Shown here one piece after another: positions 14,701 to 21,154 of a stretch of DNA of 21,686 nucleotides (the stretch's first letter is position 1; every line of letters starts with the position of its first letter). The DNA lies in NCBI GenBank assembly GCA_900546215.1, contig URCD01000032.1, positions 1 through 21,686 on the forward strand. The letters are read 5' to 3'. The position numbers and the translations under genes are program-made. Origin of the DNA: an uncultured Eubacteriales bacterium (GTDB lineage: Bacteria; Bacillota; Clostridia; Lachnospirales; Anaerotignaceae). The notes below the pieces were generated by a model that saw only the letters and a program-made list of their open reading frames with translations, searched no databases and was not told where the DNA came from.

Positions 14701-15987
14701 GGCATTACAGTAAAAAAAGGCGACGCATCCCTTAAAAGAGTTGTGTTCACCAAAGAGATGAAAAAGAATTATACAGTGATTTGCCCTCAGATGTCACCAA
14801 TTCACTTTGATGTGCTTGGAGAAGCTCTTAAAGCCTGTGGGTTTAATATAGTTGTTATGCCTGCGGCTGACCCGGAGAGCATTGACACCGGGCTTAAATA
14901 TGTAAATAATGATGCCTGCTACCCCGCGCTTATAGTTGTAGGACAGATGCTGAAGGCTCTTAAATCAGGCGATTATGATTTAGAAAATACAGCCGTTCTT
15001 ATTACTCAGACCGGAGGAGGCTGCCGAGCCACTAATTATATCGGATTTATAAGAAAAGCTCTCAAAAATGCAGGAATGGAGCAAATTCCGGTTGTATCAA
15101 TCAGTGCACAGGGGCTTGAAAAAAATCCGGGACTAAAATTTACTCCCAAGCTTCTTAACCATATGGTTCAGGCGTTTGTATACGGAGATTTGTTTATGAG
15201 GGTACTTTACAGAACAAGGCCATATGAAGCGGTTCCAGGTTCAGCCAATGCACTTTATGAAAAATGGAACGAAAAAGTAAAGAAGGATATTATTAAGGCT
15301 GACTTAGGGACATACAAGCAGAATATCAAAAATATAATTAAAGAGTTTGATGAGCTCGAACTGCTCGATATCGTTAAACCCAGGGTAGGGGTAGTTGGAG
15401 AGATATTAGTTAAGTATCATCCTCTTGCCAATAATAATATCGTCGAACTGCTTGAAAAAGAGGGAGCAGAAGCAGTTGTACCTGACATTCTTGGATTTGG
15501 ACACTATAGTGCATATAATTCTGTACAAAAAGAAAAGTATCTTGGCGGCTCAAGCAATGCCAGAAGATTTTCCAATATTGCCATAAAGGCTCTGGAATAT
15601 TATCAAAAGCCAATGATTGAAGCGCTTAAGGCAAGTAAACGCTTTGACGCTCCTGTAAGCATTGAAAAGCTTGGTGAATATGCAGAACCCATTGTGTCCC
15701 TTTGCAATCAGACTGGAGAAGGCTGGTTCCTTACTGGAGAGATGATGGAGCTTATACATACGGGAGTAAACAACATCGTATGTACGCAGCCGTTTGGATG
15801 TCTGCCAAACCATGTTGTGGGCAAGGGAGTTATAAAGGAAATCAGAAGAAGATACCCGCTTGCCAATATTGTGGCTGTAGATTATGACCCCGGAGCCAGT
15901 GAGGTTAATCAGCTGAACCGAATAAGGCTTATGCTGGCCGGAGCAAATAAAAATCTTGAAAAGGCTAAAGACAATAAAATTTCTTAA
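11740..15987 (+). CDS. Fused 2-hydroxyacyl-CoA dehydratase activase-type ATPase (two BcrAD/BadFG ATPase domains, DUF2229, dehydratase-like C-terminus)
   Basis: A 1415-residue protein typical in size for this clostridial family. Domain 1 (about 4-255) is an ASKHA activase: MGIDIGSTTVK, GGEDAKI, Cys126 (CAGGTGSFID) and Cys165 (SRCGVFAKTD), with the same 39-residue spacing as the two [4Fe-4S] ligands of HgdC (Cys127/Cys166). Domain 2 (about 322-580) repeats it: FLGIDAGSTTTKT, GGQDMKCI, Cys445 (ACSSGCGSF) and Cys484 (RCTVFMNS), again 39 apart. A Cys-rich link (RCGGCTNNC) precedes a DUF2229 and dehydratase-subunit-like region with FGCGLDAVTTDEV, TQTGGGCRATNY and CTQPFGC. Activases couple ATP hydrolysis to one-electron transfer into a dehydratase; the target of the fused form is not established. 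No separate HgdAB genes are nearby. ATG 11740 follows GAGGTG. Confidence 0.92.
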   Translation: MKDLLRMGIDIGSTTVKVVIIDDGNTMLFDRYERHYSEILDTVKRLVTEAYSQVGDRPVAAMITGSGGVALSEAVGIPFIQEVVATANAIEVAAPGTDVAIELGGEDAKIIYFEGGNAEERMNGICAGGTGSFIDQMASLLQTDAGGLNELAKSHKIIYPIASRCGVFAKTDIQPLINEGAAKEDLAASIFQAVVNQTISGLACGKPIRGRVAFLGGPLHFLSELRERFIKTLKLTDKTALIPKNSHLFAAFGSAVSADKDTAESFSEIIGNIGKNNKLAVEIARLSPLFKDNNEYAEFEERHKKASVPKRDLSTYKGNAFLGIDAGSTTTKTALVADDGSLLYSFYASNEGNPLRVVIQSLNELYDMMPEGVKIKSSCVTGYGEGLIKEALMIDLGYIETVAHYKAAAFFKPDVDFILDIGGQDMKCIRIKDGVIESVLLNEACSSGCGSFIETFAKSLNFSVEDFAKEALFAENPIDLGSRCTVFMNSRVKQAQKEGASVSDISAGLAYSVIKNALLKVIKISDPKALGKSIVVQGGTFYNDAVLKSFELISEREAVRPDIAGIMGAFGAGLIARNKFKEGYETTLIGREAMNSLEIKTNLVRCGGCTNNCLLTINNFSGGRRFITGNRCEKGLGREASSKNVPNLFDYKLHRLFGYEPLNEQDAKRGVIGIPRVLNMYEDYPFWFTFFTELGYSVRLSPVSSKKVYEAGMESIPSESVCYPAKLAHGHIMNLISDGVKRIFYPGIPYERKDIQEADNNFNCPIVASYTENIKNNVEDLKTEDIEFINPFLSLANPEVIKKRMSEELGKYGVQKDEVSSAVDRGWNEWTKFREDMHNKGEETLKYIKDHNMTGIVLAGRPYHVDPEVNHGIPELITSYNMAVLTEDSISHLGHVERPLVVRDQWAYHSRLYEAAAYTKTRDDLELIQLNSFGCGLDAVTTDEVKDILVAAGKIYTTLKIDEVSNLGAARIRIRSLIAAIEDRKEKGITVKKGDASLKRVVFTKEMKKNYTVICPQMSPIHFDVLGEALKACGFNIVVMPAADPESIDTGLKYVNNDACYPALIVVGQMLKALKSGDYDLENTAVLITQTGGGCRATNYIGFIRKALKNAGMEQIPVVSISAQGLEKNPGLKFTPKLLNHMVQAFVYGDLFMRVLYRTRPYEAVPGSANALYEKWNEKVKKDIIKADLGTYKQNIKNIIKEFDELELLDIVKPRVGVVGEILVKYHPLANNNIVELLEKEGAEAVVPDILGFGHYSAYNSVQKEKYLGGSSNARRFSNIAIKALEYYQKPMIEALKASKRFDAPVSIEKLGEYAEPIVSLCNQTGEGWFLTGEMMELIHTGVNNIVCTQPFGCLPNHVVGKGVIKEIRRRYPLANIVAVDYDPGASEVNQLNRIRLMLAGANKNLEKAKDNKIS

Positions 15988-16022
15988 AAAAAGTTGAAAT
16001 ACGGTATTTTTTAATCGATTTG

Positions 16023-16031
16023 TGCTACAAT
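16023..16031 (+). promoter_or_regulatory. Extended -10 promoter candidate for the SHOCT-like gene and lepB
   Basis: TGCTACAAT matches TGn-TATAAT with one change. The nearest -35-like TTGAAA (15994-15999) is 26 bp away, too far, so it would act as an extended -10 promoter. The gap of 73 bases after the activase stop has no terminator. Confidence 0.4.
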
Positions 16032-16060
16032 AAACTTTACAATATTGGAGGTGGGCAACC

Positions 16061-16708
16061 ATGAAAGAAGAAAGAATGGCAATTTTAAGAATGCTTGAAA
16101 ACGGTACTATATCTGCAGACGAAGCCGAAAGGCTTTTAAATGCCCTTCAGGAAACGGGCGATAAAAAGGACTTTTCAGAAAGCTTTAACAATGTTCTTGC
16201 CAAGACAGGCGATGTGCTTGACAGCCTTGCTCAGACAATAGGAAAAAAAGCCGGTACTGTGGCTAAGGTTGTGAGTGAAAAGGCGGAAGAAGCGAAGCCG
16301 GAAATAAAAAAGGCGGCAAAGGTAGTCAAGGAAAAGGTAAATGAGGCTGCTGAGAATATCAGAGAAGACATAAGAAAAAAGAAAAACGGCGAAGATGGCA
16401 TATTTGAGGCTGAATATACCCAAAAGGATGAAACAGCCGAGGCAGAAAAAGTTGAAGAGCCTGCAGCCGCTGAAGAGGTAAATATTCAGGAAGAGAAGGC
16501 TGAAAAGGACACGGCTGCTGAAGATGGGGCAGATGCAGCCCAGTTTGAAGAAAACCGTGATTATGAGGCTGAGTTCAATAAAATGATGAGTGAAACAAAC
16601 GGAGACATTTTTGGAGAGGTGCTTGACCCAATAAATGACGCTCTTTATGAGGCGCAGAAGGAATGGGAAGAACAGAAAAAAACAAATGACAATGGAGATA
16701 TAAAATGA
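16061..16708 (+). CDS. SHOCT-like domain protein with coiled and acidic tail
   Basis: A 215-residue protein. Residues 1-30 (EERMAILRMLENGTISADEAERLLNAL) resemble the N-terminal SHOCT-like helix pair seen in YvlB/DUF4097-type proteins. Residues about 40-110 are Ala/Lys/Glu-rich heptad-like helix (VAKVVSEKAEEAKPEIKKAA) reminiscent of apolipoprotein-like amphipathic helices. Residues 110-170 are strongly acidic (Glu/Ala). A short C-terminal segment (DYEAEFNKMMSE...FGEVLDPINDALYEAQKEW) may be a separate helix pair. There is no signal peptide or membrane segment. Function unknown. ATG 16061 has GGAGGTG seven bases upstream. Its TGA overlaps the lepB ATG (ATGA, 16705-16708), so translation is coupled. 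Confidence 0.75.
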   Translation: MKEERMAILRMLENGTISADEAERLLNALQETGDKKDFSESFNNVLAKTGDVLDSLAQTIGKKAGTVAKVVSEKAEEAKPEIKKAAKVVKEKVNEAAENIREDIRKKKNGEDGIFEAEYTQKDETAEAEKVEEPAAAEEVNIQEEKAEKDTAAEDGADAAQFEENRDYEAEFNKMMSETNGDIFGEVLDPINDALYEAQKEWEEQKKTNDNGDIK

Positions 16709-17229
16709 CGGGAAATAGTAAAGAAGAATTGATAAGCTGGATAAAAACTATCGTTCTTGCTGTGCTTATAGCACTTTTCATAAACTTTGTTTTAATAGTC
16801 AACGCAACAGTTCCTACAGGCTCTATGGAAAATACTATTATGACAAAGGACAGGGTAGTTGCGCTTAGGATGAGCTACCTTTTCTCTGATCCTGAAAGAG
16901 GTGATGTTGTAATTTTTAAGTATCCTGACGATGAGACCATGCTTTATGTAAAAAGGGTTATTGGCCTTCCGGGGGACACCGTTGAAATTAAGGACGGCGG
17001 TGTTTACATAAACGGATCAGAAGAACCGCTGGAGGAAGACTATATAAGAGAGACAACAGAAGGAGACTATGGTCCGTATGAAGTGCCGGAAGGCTGCTAC
17101 TTCATGATGGGAGACAACAGAAATAACTCTCTGGATTCAAGATTCTGGAACAACAAATTTGTCGAAGAGGATAAGATACTTGGTAAGGTAGTATTTAAAT
17201 ATTATAAAAAGCCCGGTCTTGTTAAATAA
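16705..17229 (+). CDS. lepB: Signal peptidase I
   Basis: This membrane serine peptidase removes signal peptides from exported proteins on the outer face of the membrane. The 174-residue protein has a single N-terminal membrane anchor (about 13-33), typical of the short Gram-positive SipS type. The catalytic Ser40 is in VPTGSMENTI and the general base Lys82 in LYVKRVIGLPGD. Box E is GDNRNNSLDSR. The length is normal. It is coupled to the upstream SHOCT-like gene by an ATGA overlap, with a GGAG SD inside that gene. Its 3' end overlaps the convergent cyclase gene by 8 bp and no clear terminator lies between them; an inverted repeat CCGGTC (17213) / GACCGG (17246) has a long loop and no T run. 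Confidence 0.95.
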   Translation: MTGNSKEELISWIKTIVLAVLIALFINFVLIVNATVPTGSMENTIMTKDRVVALRMSYLFSDPERGDVVIFKYPDDETMLYVKRVIGLPGDTVEIKDGGVYINGSEEPLEEDYIRETTEGDYGPYEVPEGCYFMMGDNRNNSLDSRFWNNKFVEEDKILGKVVFKYYKKPGLVK

Positions 17230-17839
17230 TTTCAAGTGCAGCCCTGACCGGAGCGGCGTCAATTGCTTCAGTAAATAACGGGAAGCAGTATAAATTGTAT
17301 ATTCCGGGGCTGACTGACGATAAATCAATATTTTCAAGAATAGGTATACCTGAGCCGAGAAGTATTTTATGCGCGGGATAATTATTGCTTGCCTCATTGT
17401 CTACAGTAATATAGTCAATGCCGGCAAGCTTTATCTTTTTGTCGGCAAGAAAAAGCGCAGCTTCATCCGACAGATAGGAATGACTTTTAAGCGGTATTCT
17501 TCCGTCAAATACTTTATTCAGCGTTTTAAAAAGGATTATATCGTCCTGTTCAATTCCAAGACCGGCTATATCGTCAGTGCCTATTTCATATTTACAAACC
17601 TCAAAAACCTTAGCCCTTCCGCATAATTCATTAAGAGAATAGGAGAAAACAGAACGGCCGCCGGTAATAAAATGCGATGGGGCGTCTATATGAGTTCCGC
17701 TGTGAGTACCGAGGCAAATTTCACTTACAGTGCAGATATCGCCCGAGTCAGTGGAACATATCTCATGTGTCCTGAATGCCGGGTCTCCGGGATACACATA
17801 TAATTCAGAGGTCAGTTTTCTTGTTATATCTATTAACAT
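17222..17839 (-). CDS. Cyclase family protein (kynurenine formamidase-like)
   Basis: A 205-residue member of the cyclase/KynB metal hydrolase family. The signature LGTHSGTHIDAPSHF (around residues 43-57) provides the HxGTHxDxPxH metal-binding residues. The N-terminal MLIDITRKLT...VYPGDP start and the GIDYITVDNEAS segment also fit. Relatives hydrolyse N-formylkynurenine or open other cyclic amides; the family call does not settle the substrate, and no kynurenine pathway genes are nearby. ATG 17839 has an AAGGA SD about ten bases upstream. It is divergent from the DUF1858 gene across 129 bases and overlaps lepB tail to tail. Confidence 0.9.
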   Translation of the reverse strand: MLIDITRKLTSELYVYPGDPAFRTHEICSTDSGDICTVSEICLGTHSGTHIDAPSHFITGGRSVFSYSLNELCGRAKVFEVCKYEIGTDDIAGLGIEQDDIILFKTLNKVFDGRIPLKSHSYLSDEAALFLADKKIKLAGIDYITVDNEASNNYPAHKILLGSGIPILENIDLSSVSPGIYNLYCFPLFTEAIDAAPVRAALEII

Positions 17840-17882
17840 AAATGAGTTCCTTTCATTATTTGTAATCCATGTAAAAAATGGT

Positions 17883-17911
17883 TTGTAATATTTATAATAT
17901 TGGTTTATAAT
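17883..17911 (+). promoter_or_regulatory. Sigma-A promoter of the DUF1858 gene
   Basis: TTGTAA (17883-17888) and TATAAT (17906-17911), 17 bp apart. Both hexamers lie in direct repeats of GGTTTRTAATAT (17880-17891 and 17902-17913), 22 bp apart. Confidence 0.6.
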
Positions 17912-17968
17912 ATAGTGTGATGTTTTAAACGGATCCTAAATTACTTTAATATAAGGAGGAATTTCCCT

Positions 17969-18178
17969 ATGGAAAAGAAAGTAACAAAAGACATGCTTAT
18001 AGGCGACATGCTTGTTCTTGACAGAGGTATCGGCGTAATACTTATGCAGTCAGGAATGCACTGTGTGGGCTGCCCTTCATCAGCAGGAGAAACTCTTGAT
18101 GAGGCTTGTGCCGTACATGGCATGGACAGTGACAAGGTTCTTGCGGATATCAATGAATATCTTGCAAACAAACAGTAA
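17969..18178 (+). CDS. DUF1858 domain protein
   Basis: A 69-residue protein made of a single DUF1858 domain, the small helical domain that also begins ScdA/RIC-type iron-sulfur repair proteins. It starts MEKKVTKDMLIGDML and has the motif HCVGCPSS with a CxxC pair, then the helix GETLDEACAVHGMD and a short C-terminal helix. The cysteines suggest metal or redox chemistry, but no reaction is known for stand-alone copies, which are common in anaerobes. AAGGAGGA about eight bases upstream supports ATG 17969. It is a single gene with its own promoter and terminator. Confidence 0.9.
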   Translation: MEKKVTKDMLIGDMLVLDRGIGVILMQSGMHCVGCPSSAGETLDEACAVHGMDSDKVLADINEYLANKQ

Positions 18179-18199
18179 GCTTAATTACAAATAACATTA

Positions 18200-18231
18200 A
18201 GCAGGGCAGTATAAACTGTCCTGCTTTTTTT
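18200..18231 (+). terminator. Rho-independent terminator after DUF1858
   Basis: AGCAGGGCAGT / ACTGTCCTGCT stem (11 pairs, one G-U in RNA), ATAA loop and a run of T. It may also end the convergent ABC-F gene only weakly, as the other side has few T. Confidence 0.88.
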
Positions 18232-18232
18232 A

Positions 18233-20152
18233 TTATTGCAATTCCTCCCACTTTTCATAAAGTTTCTCCAGCTTGGATTCAAGCTCTGTCTTTTCATCGT
18301 ATAGGTCTTTTAACCTGCCTGTATCAGAACTTACTGCCGGGTCAAACATTTCCTCATCAATTTTTTTAATTCGTATTTCGGTGCTTTCTATTTCCTCTTC
18401 AACTTTTTTGATATCATTTGCTTTTTTTCTTGCCTTAGCCTGCTCTTCCTTTTGCGTAAGCCAGTCGTTTTTAGCTTCGGAAACAGCTCTTGCTTTTTCT
18501 GCCTCCTGTATCCTGCCTCTGCCCTCGAGTTCGGCAAGCCTTTCGCGTTCAGCTTTTTTTTCAAGACAATAGGTATAGTTTCCTAAGTACTGTGTTATCC
18601 CGCCTTTTGTAAGCTCAAGTGTCCTTTCAGCTGTTTTGTCAATGAAGTAACGGTCATGAGAGATATACAGCACAGTTCCCTCATAGCCATTAATAGCATC
18701 CTCAAGGATTTCTTTGGAGTACATATCAAGGTGGTTAGTAGGCTCGTCCAAAATAAGAAAATTAGATTTGGACAGCATTATTTTTGCAAGTGACACTCGG
18801 CCCTTTTCACCTCCGGATAACGAACCGATTGTTTTAAATACATCGTCTTCGGTAAAGACAAATGAGGCCAGCACATTTCTTATTTCACCGTTTGTCATGG
18901 AAGGATAAGCGTTGTGTATCTCGTCAAATATAGTATTTCGGTCATCTAGCTCGTGATGCTCCTGATCATAATAACCGGGGTTTACGTTTACTCCCAGAAC
19001 AGTTTTGCCTGTGTCAGGCAAAAGCTCACCGAGTATTATTTTAAACAGAGTACTTTTTCCTATTCCATTGGGACCTATTATGGCAACCTTTTCACCACGC
19101 TTAACCTCAAATGAAACATTGTTAAAAAGCCTGTTGTTTCCAAAACTCATGGAAAGGTTTTCAACTGACAGAACATCGTTTCCGCTTAATATTTTCGGAG
19201 TAAGATGTATACGCATTTTATCAGGCTGACTTTCGGGACGGTCTATTTTTTCCATACGCTCGAGAGCCTTTTCACGGCTTTCAGCTCTCTTAATAGATTT
19301 TTCCCTGTTGAACTGCCGAAGGGTTTTTATAACCTCCTCCTGATGGCGTATTTCCTTTTGCTGCTCTGTATACTGCTTAAGCTGAGCAGCCCTTATGGCC
19401 TCTTTTTGTTTTATAAAAAAAGAATAGTTGCCATTATATACGTTGGATTTTCTATTTTCTATATCAATAATTTTAGTGACTGTTCTATCAAGGAAATAGC
19501 GGTCATGGGATATGATAAGAACAGAGCCTGTATATCCTCTTAAAAAATCCTCAAGCCACTGTATGGATTCAATATCAAGATGATTGGTGGGTTCGTCCAA
19601 AAGCAGAATGTCAGGTCTCATAAGAAGAAGCCTGCCAAGAAAAACCCGTGTTTTTTGCCCTCCGGACAATGTACATACCTGCTGAGAGCATTCTTCTTCA
19701 GTAAAACCAAGCCCCTTAAGCACGCCGTTTATCCGGCTTTGATAGCTGTAGCCGTCGGCTTCCTCAAATTCATGCTGAAGCTTGGAGTACTGTTCCATAA
19801 AGCTGTCATATTCCTTGTCTGAAAGGCTTGACATTTTATGCTCCATACTTCGAAGCCTCTCCTCCAACTTAAATATCGGCTCAAAAACAGACAGCATTTC
19901 TTCATATATGGTTTTTTCAGAACGTATGTCTATGTTCTGTTCCAGATACCCGATAGTCGTTCCCTTCGGAATATATAACTGTCCGCCATCATATGAAAGC
20001 TGGTCCGTTATTATTCTAAAAAGAGTTGTTTTTCCTGCGCCGTTAACGCCTACAACGGCGGCTTTTTCCTTTTCTTCCAGATTAAATGTTATTTTTTCAA
20101 GGATTACATCTGTGCCGTAGCTTTTTGATATATCCTTACATGCAAGTATCAT
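18233..20152 (-). CDS. ABC-F family ATP-binding cassette protein (YdiF-like)
   Basis: A 639-residue soluble protein with two ATPase cassettes and no membrane domain; ABC-F proteins bind the ribosomal E site and help with stalled translation. Cassette 1 has Walker A GVNGAGKTT (35-43), signature LSGGQKTR and LLLDEPTNHLD. The linker helices (KEAIRAAQLKQYTEQQKEIR) follow. Cassette 2 has GPNGIGKST (around residue 360), LSGGEKGR and LILDEPTNHLD. A C-terminal coiled coil (about 540-639) follows, as in YdiF. ATG 20152 is preferred; a GTG four codons upstream (20164) lies within the GGAGTG SD. The gene is next to rex, as ydiF is near rex in Bacillus. It could instead be a resistance-type ABC-F, but the length and context favour the housekeeping group. 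Confidence 0.92.
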   Translation of the reverse strand: MILACKDISKSYGTDVILEKITFNLEEKEKAAVVGVNGAGKTTLFRIITDQLSYDGGQLYIPKGTTIGYLEQNIDIRSEKTIYEEMLSVFEPIFKLEERLRSMEHKMSSLSDKEYDSFMEQYSKLQHEFEEADGYSYQSRINGVLKGLGFTEEECSQQVCTLSGGQKTRVFLGRLLLMRPDILLLDEPTNHLDIESIQWLEDFLRGYTGSVLIISHDRYFLDRTVTKIIDIENRKSNVYNGNYSFFIKQKEAIRAAQLKQYTEQQKEIRHQEEVIKTLRQFNREKSIKRAESREKALERMEKIDRPESQPDKMRIHLTPKILSGNDVLSVENLSMSFGNNRLFNNVSFEVKRGEKVAIIGPNGIGKSTLFKIILGELLPDTGKTVLGVNVNPGYYDQEHHELDDRNTIFDEIHNAYPSMTNGEIRNVLASFVFTEDDVFKTIGSLSGGEKGRVSLAKIMLSKSNFLILDEPTNHLDMYSKEILEDAINGYEGTVLYISHDRYFIDKTAERTLELTKGGITQYLGNYTYCLEKKAERERLAELEGRGRIQEAEKARAVSEAKNDWLTQKEEQAKARKKANDIKKVEEEIESTEIRIKKIDEEMFDPAVSSDTGRLKDLYDEKTELESKLEKLYEKWEELQ

Positions 20153-20187
20153 AATTCTATTCACTCCGATAAGATATTGTTAAAAAA

Positions 20188-20216
20188 ATTATAACAGATT
20201 GAAACAAATATGAAAA
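20188..20216 (-). promoter_or_regulatory. Sigma-A promoter of the ABC-F gene
   Basis: On the minus strand, TTTTCA (20216-20211) and TATAAT (20193-20188), 17 bp apart. An inverted repeat, TGTTA (20178) / TAACA with a 10-base spacer, covers the -10 and the start point. Confidence 0.6.
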
Positions 20217-20225
20217 GAGATATCG

Positions 20226-20255
20226 TTGACAATAGACAATCTTCGGTGATATACT
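20226..20255 (+). promoter_or_regulatory. Sigma-A promoter of rex
   Basis: TTGACA (20226-20231, perfect) and TATACT (20250-20255), 18 bp apart, with TG before the -10 (TGATATACT). Confidence 0.75.
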
Positions 20256-20287
20256 ATAAACAATAAGTTAGTAAGGGGTCTTGTTTT

Positions 20288-20938
20288 ATGGATGGCGAAA
20301 AGAAGATATCAAGTGCTGTAATCAATAGATTACCGCGATATTACAGATATTTGGGCGACCTGCTTGAAAGTGATATTACAAGAATTTCGTCCAAGGAACT
20401 TAGTGAAAAAATGAACATAACAGCAAGCCAAATTCGTCAGGATCTTAACAATTTCGGCGGCTTTGGACAGCAGGGCTACGGCTATAATGTAGAGTACTTA
20501 TATAATGAAATAAAGAAGATTCTCGGACTTGACAGAGTTTATAACCTAATCGTAGTCGGCGGAGGAAATATTGGACAGGCCCTTGTAAATTATACAAGCT
20601 TTGAAAAAAGAGGCTTTGTAATTACGGCTGTTTTTGATGTTAACCCAAGACTTATCGGTATGTCAATCAGGGGCGTTGAGATTTACGATGTTGATACTAT
20701 GGAGGACTATGTAAGGAATAATAAAGTAGATGTTGCTATTCTTACGCTTCCAAGGTCTCAGGCAGCTAAGGCTGCTACTGACCTTGCTGCATGGGGTGTC
20801 AAGGGCATATGGAATTTTTCACATGTTGATCTTGACCTTCCTAAGGATGTGGTTGTTGAAAACGTGCATCTTACTGACAGCCTTATGACGCTTCTTTATA
20901 AAATCAATGAAGTAAACAACGAATTGGAGTCAAATTGA
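20288..20938 (+). CDS. rex: Redox-sensing transcriptional repressor Rex
   Basis: Rex senses the NADH/NAD+ ratio and represses fermentation and respiration genes when NADH is low. The 216-residue protein has a winged-helix N-terminal domain (about 1-80; ISSAVINRLPRYYRYLGDLL, SSKELSEKMNITASQIRQDL, FGGFGQQGYGYNV). The Rossmann domain follows, with the dinucleotide loop VVGGGNIGQAL (Gly91-Gly96), and the C-terminal helix inserts in the dimer partner. All family landmarks are intact. ATG 20288 has an AAGGGG SD about ten bases upstream. It is transcribed alone and ends at a terminator. No clear Rex box (TTGTTAA-N4-TTAACAA) lies upstream, only a half-site near 20177 on the side of the ABC-F gene. 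Confidence 0.97.
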   Translation: MDGEKKISSAVINRLPRYYRYLGDLLESDITRISSKELSEKMNITASQIRQDLNNFGGFGQQGYGYNVEYLYNEIKKILGLDRVYNLIVVGGGNIGQALVNYTSFEKRGFVITAVFDVNPRLIGMSIRGVEIYDVDTMEDYVRNNKVDVAILTLPRSQAAKAATDLAAWGVKGIWNFSHVDLDLPKDVVVENVHLTDSLMTLLYKINEVNNELESN

Positions 20939-20951
20939 TATCAGGTTGTTT

Positions 20952-20984
20952 AGAGGAGTCTTTGAAGATAGACTCCTCTTTTTT
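20952..20984 (+). terminator. Rho-independent terminator after rex
   Basis: AGAGGAGTCT / AGACTCCTCT 10-bp stem with an 8-base loop and a run of T, starting 13 bases after the rex stop. Confidence 0.9.
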
Positions 20985-21065
20985 AATCCATAATATCGGA
21001 AATTTTGACAAATTACTTAAGGAAACATTAAAAAACAGAGAAATATTATTAAAATCATTTACTCT

Positions 21066-21094
21066 TAGACAAAAAGGTTATAAAATAGTATAAT
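21066..21094 (+). promoter_or_regulatory. Sigma-A promoter of the macro-domain gene
   Basis: TAGACA (21066-21071) and TATAAT (21089-21094), exactly 17 bp apart. Predicted start near 21101, giving a leader of about 54 bases. Confidence 0.7.
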
Positions 21095-21154
21095 GCAAGT
21101 AAAATGCAGTTGTCTTTAGTTTTATACGGCTGCAGCAGAAGGAGGAAGAGAGAT

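Noticed and set aside
15550..16062. Open frame of 170 codons on the minus strand across the 3' end of the activase gene
   Set aside because: Antisense to a strongly conserved coding sequence, with a low-complexity Leu/Ser/Phe-rich translation; its start would need to lie in the next gene's SD region.
19205..19543. Plus-strand open frames opposite the ABC-F gene (19205-19543, 19782-20120)
   Set aside because: Antisense to conserved linker and ATPase sequence; hydrophobic translation is a by-product of Lys/Glu-rich codons on the other strand.
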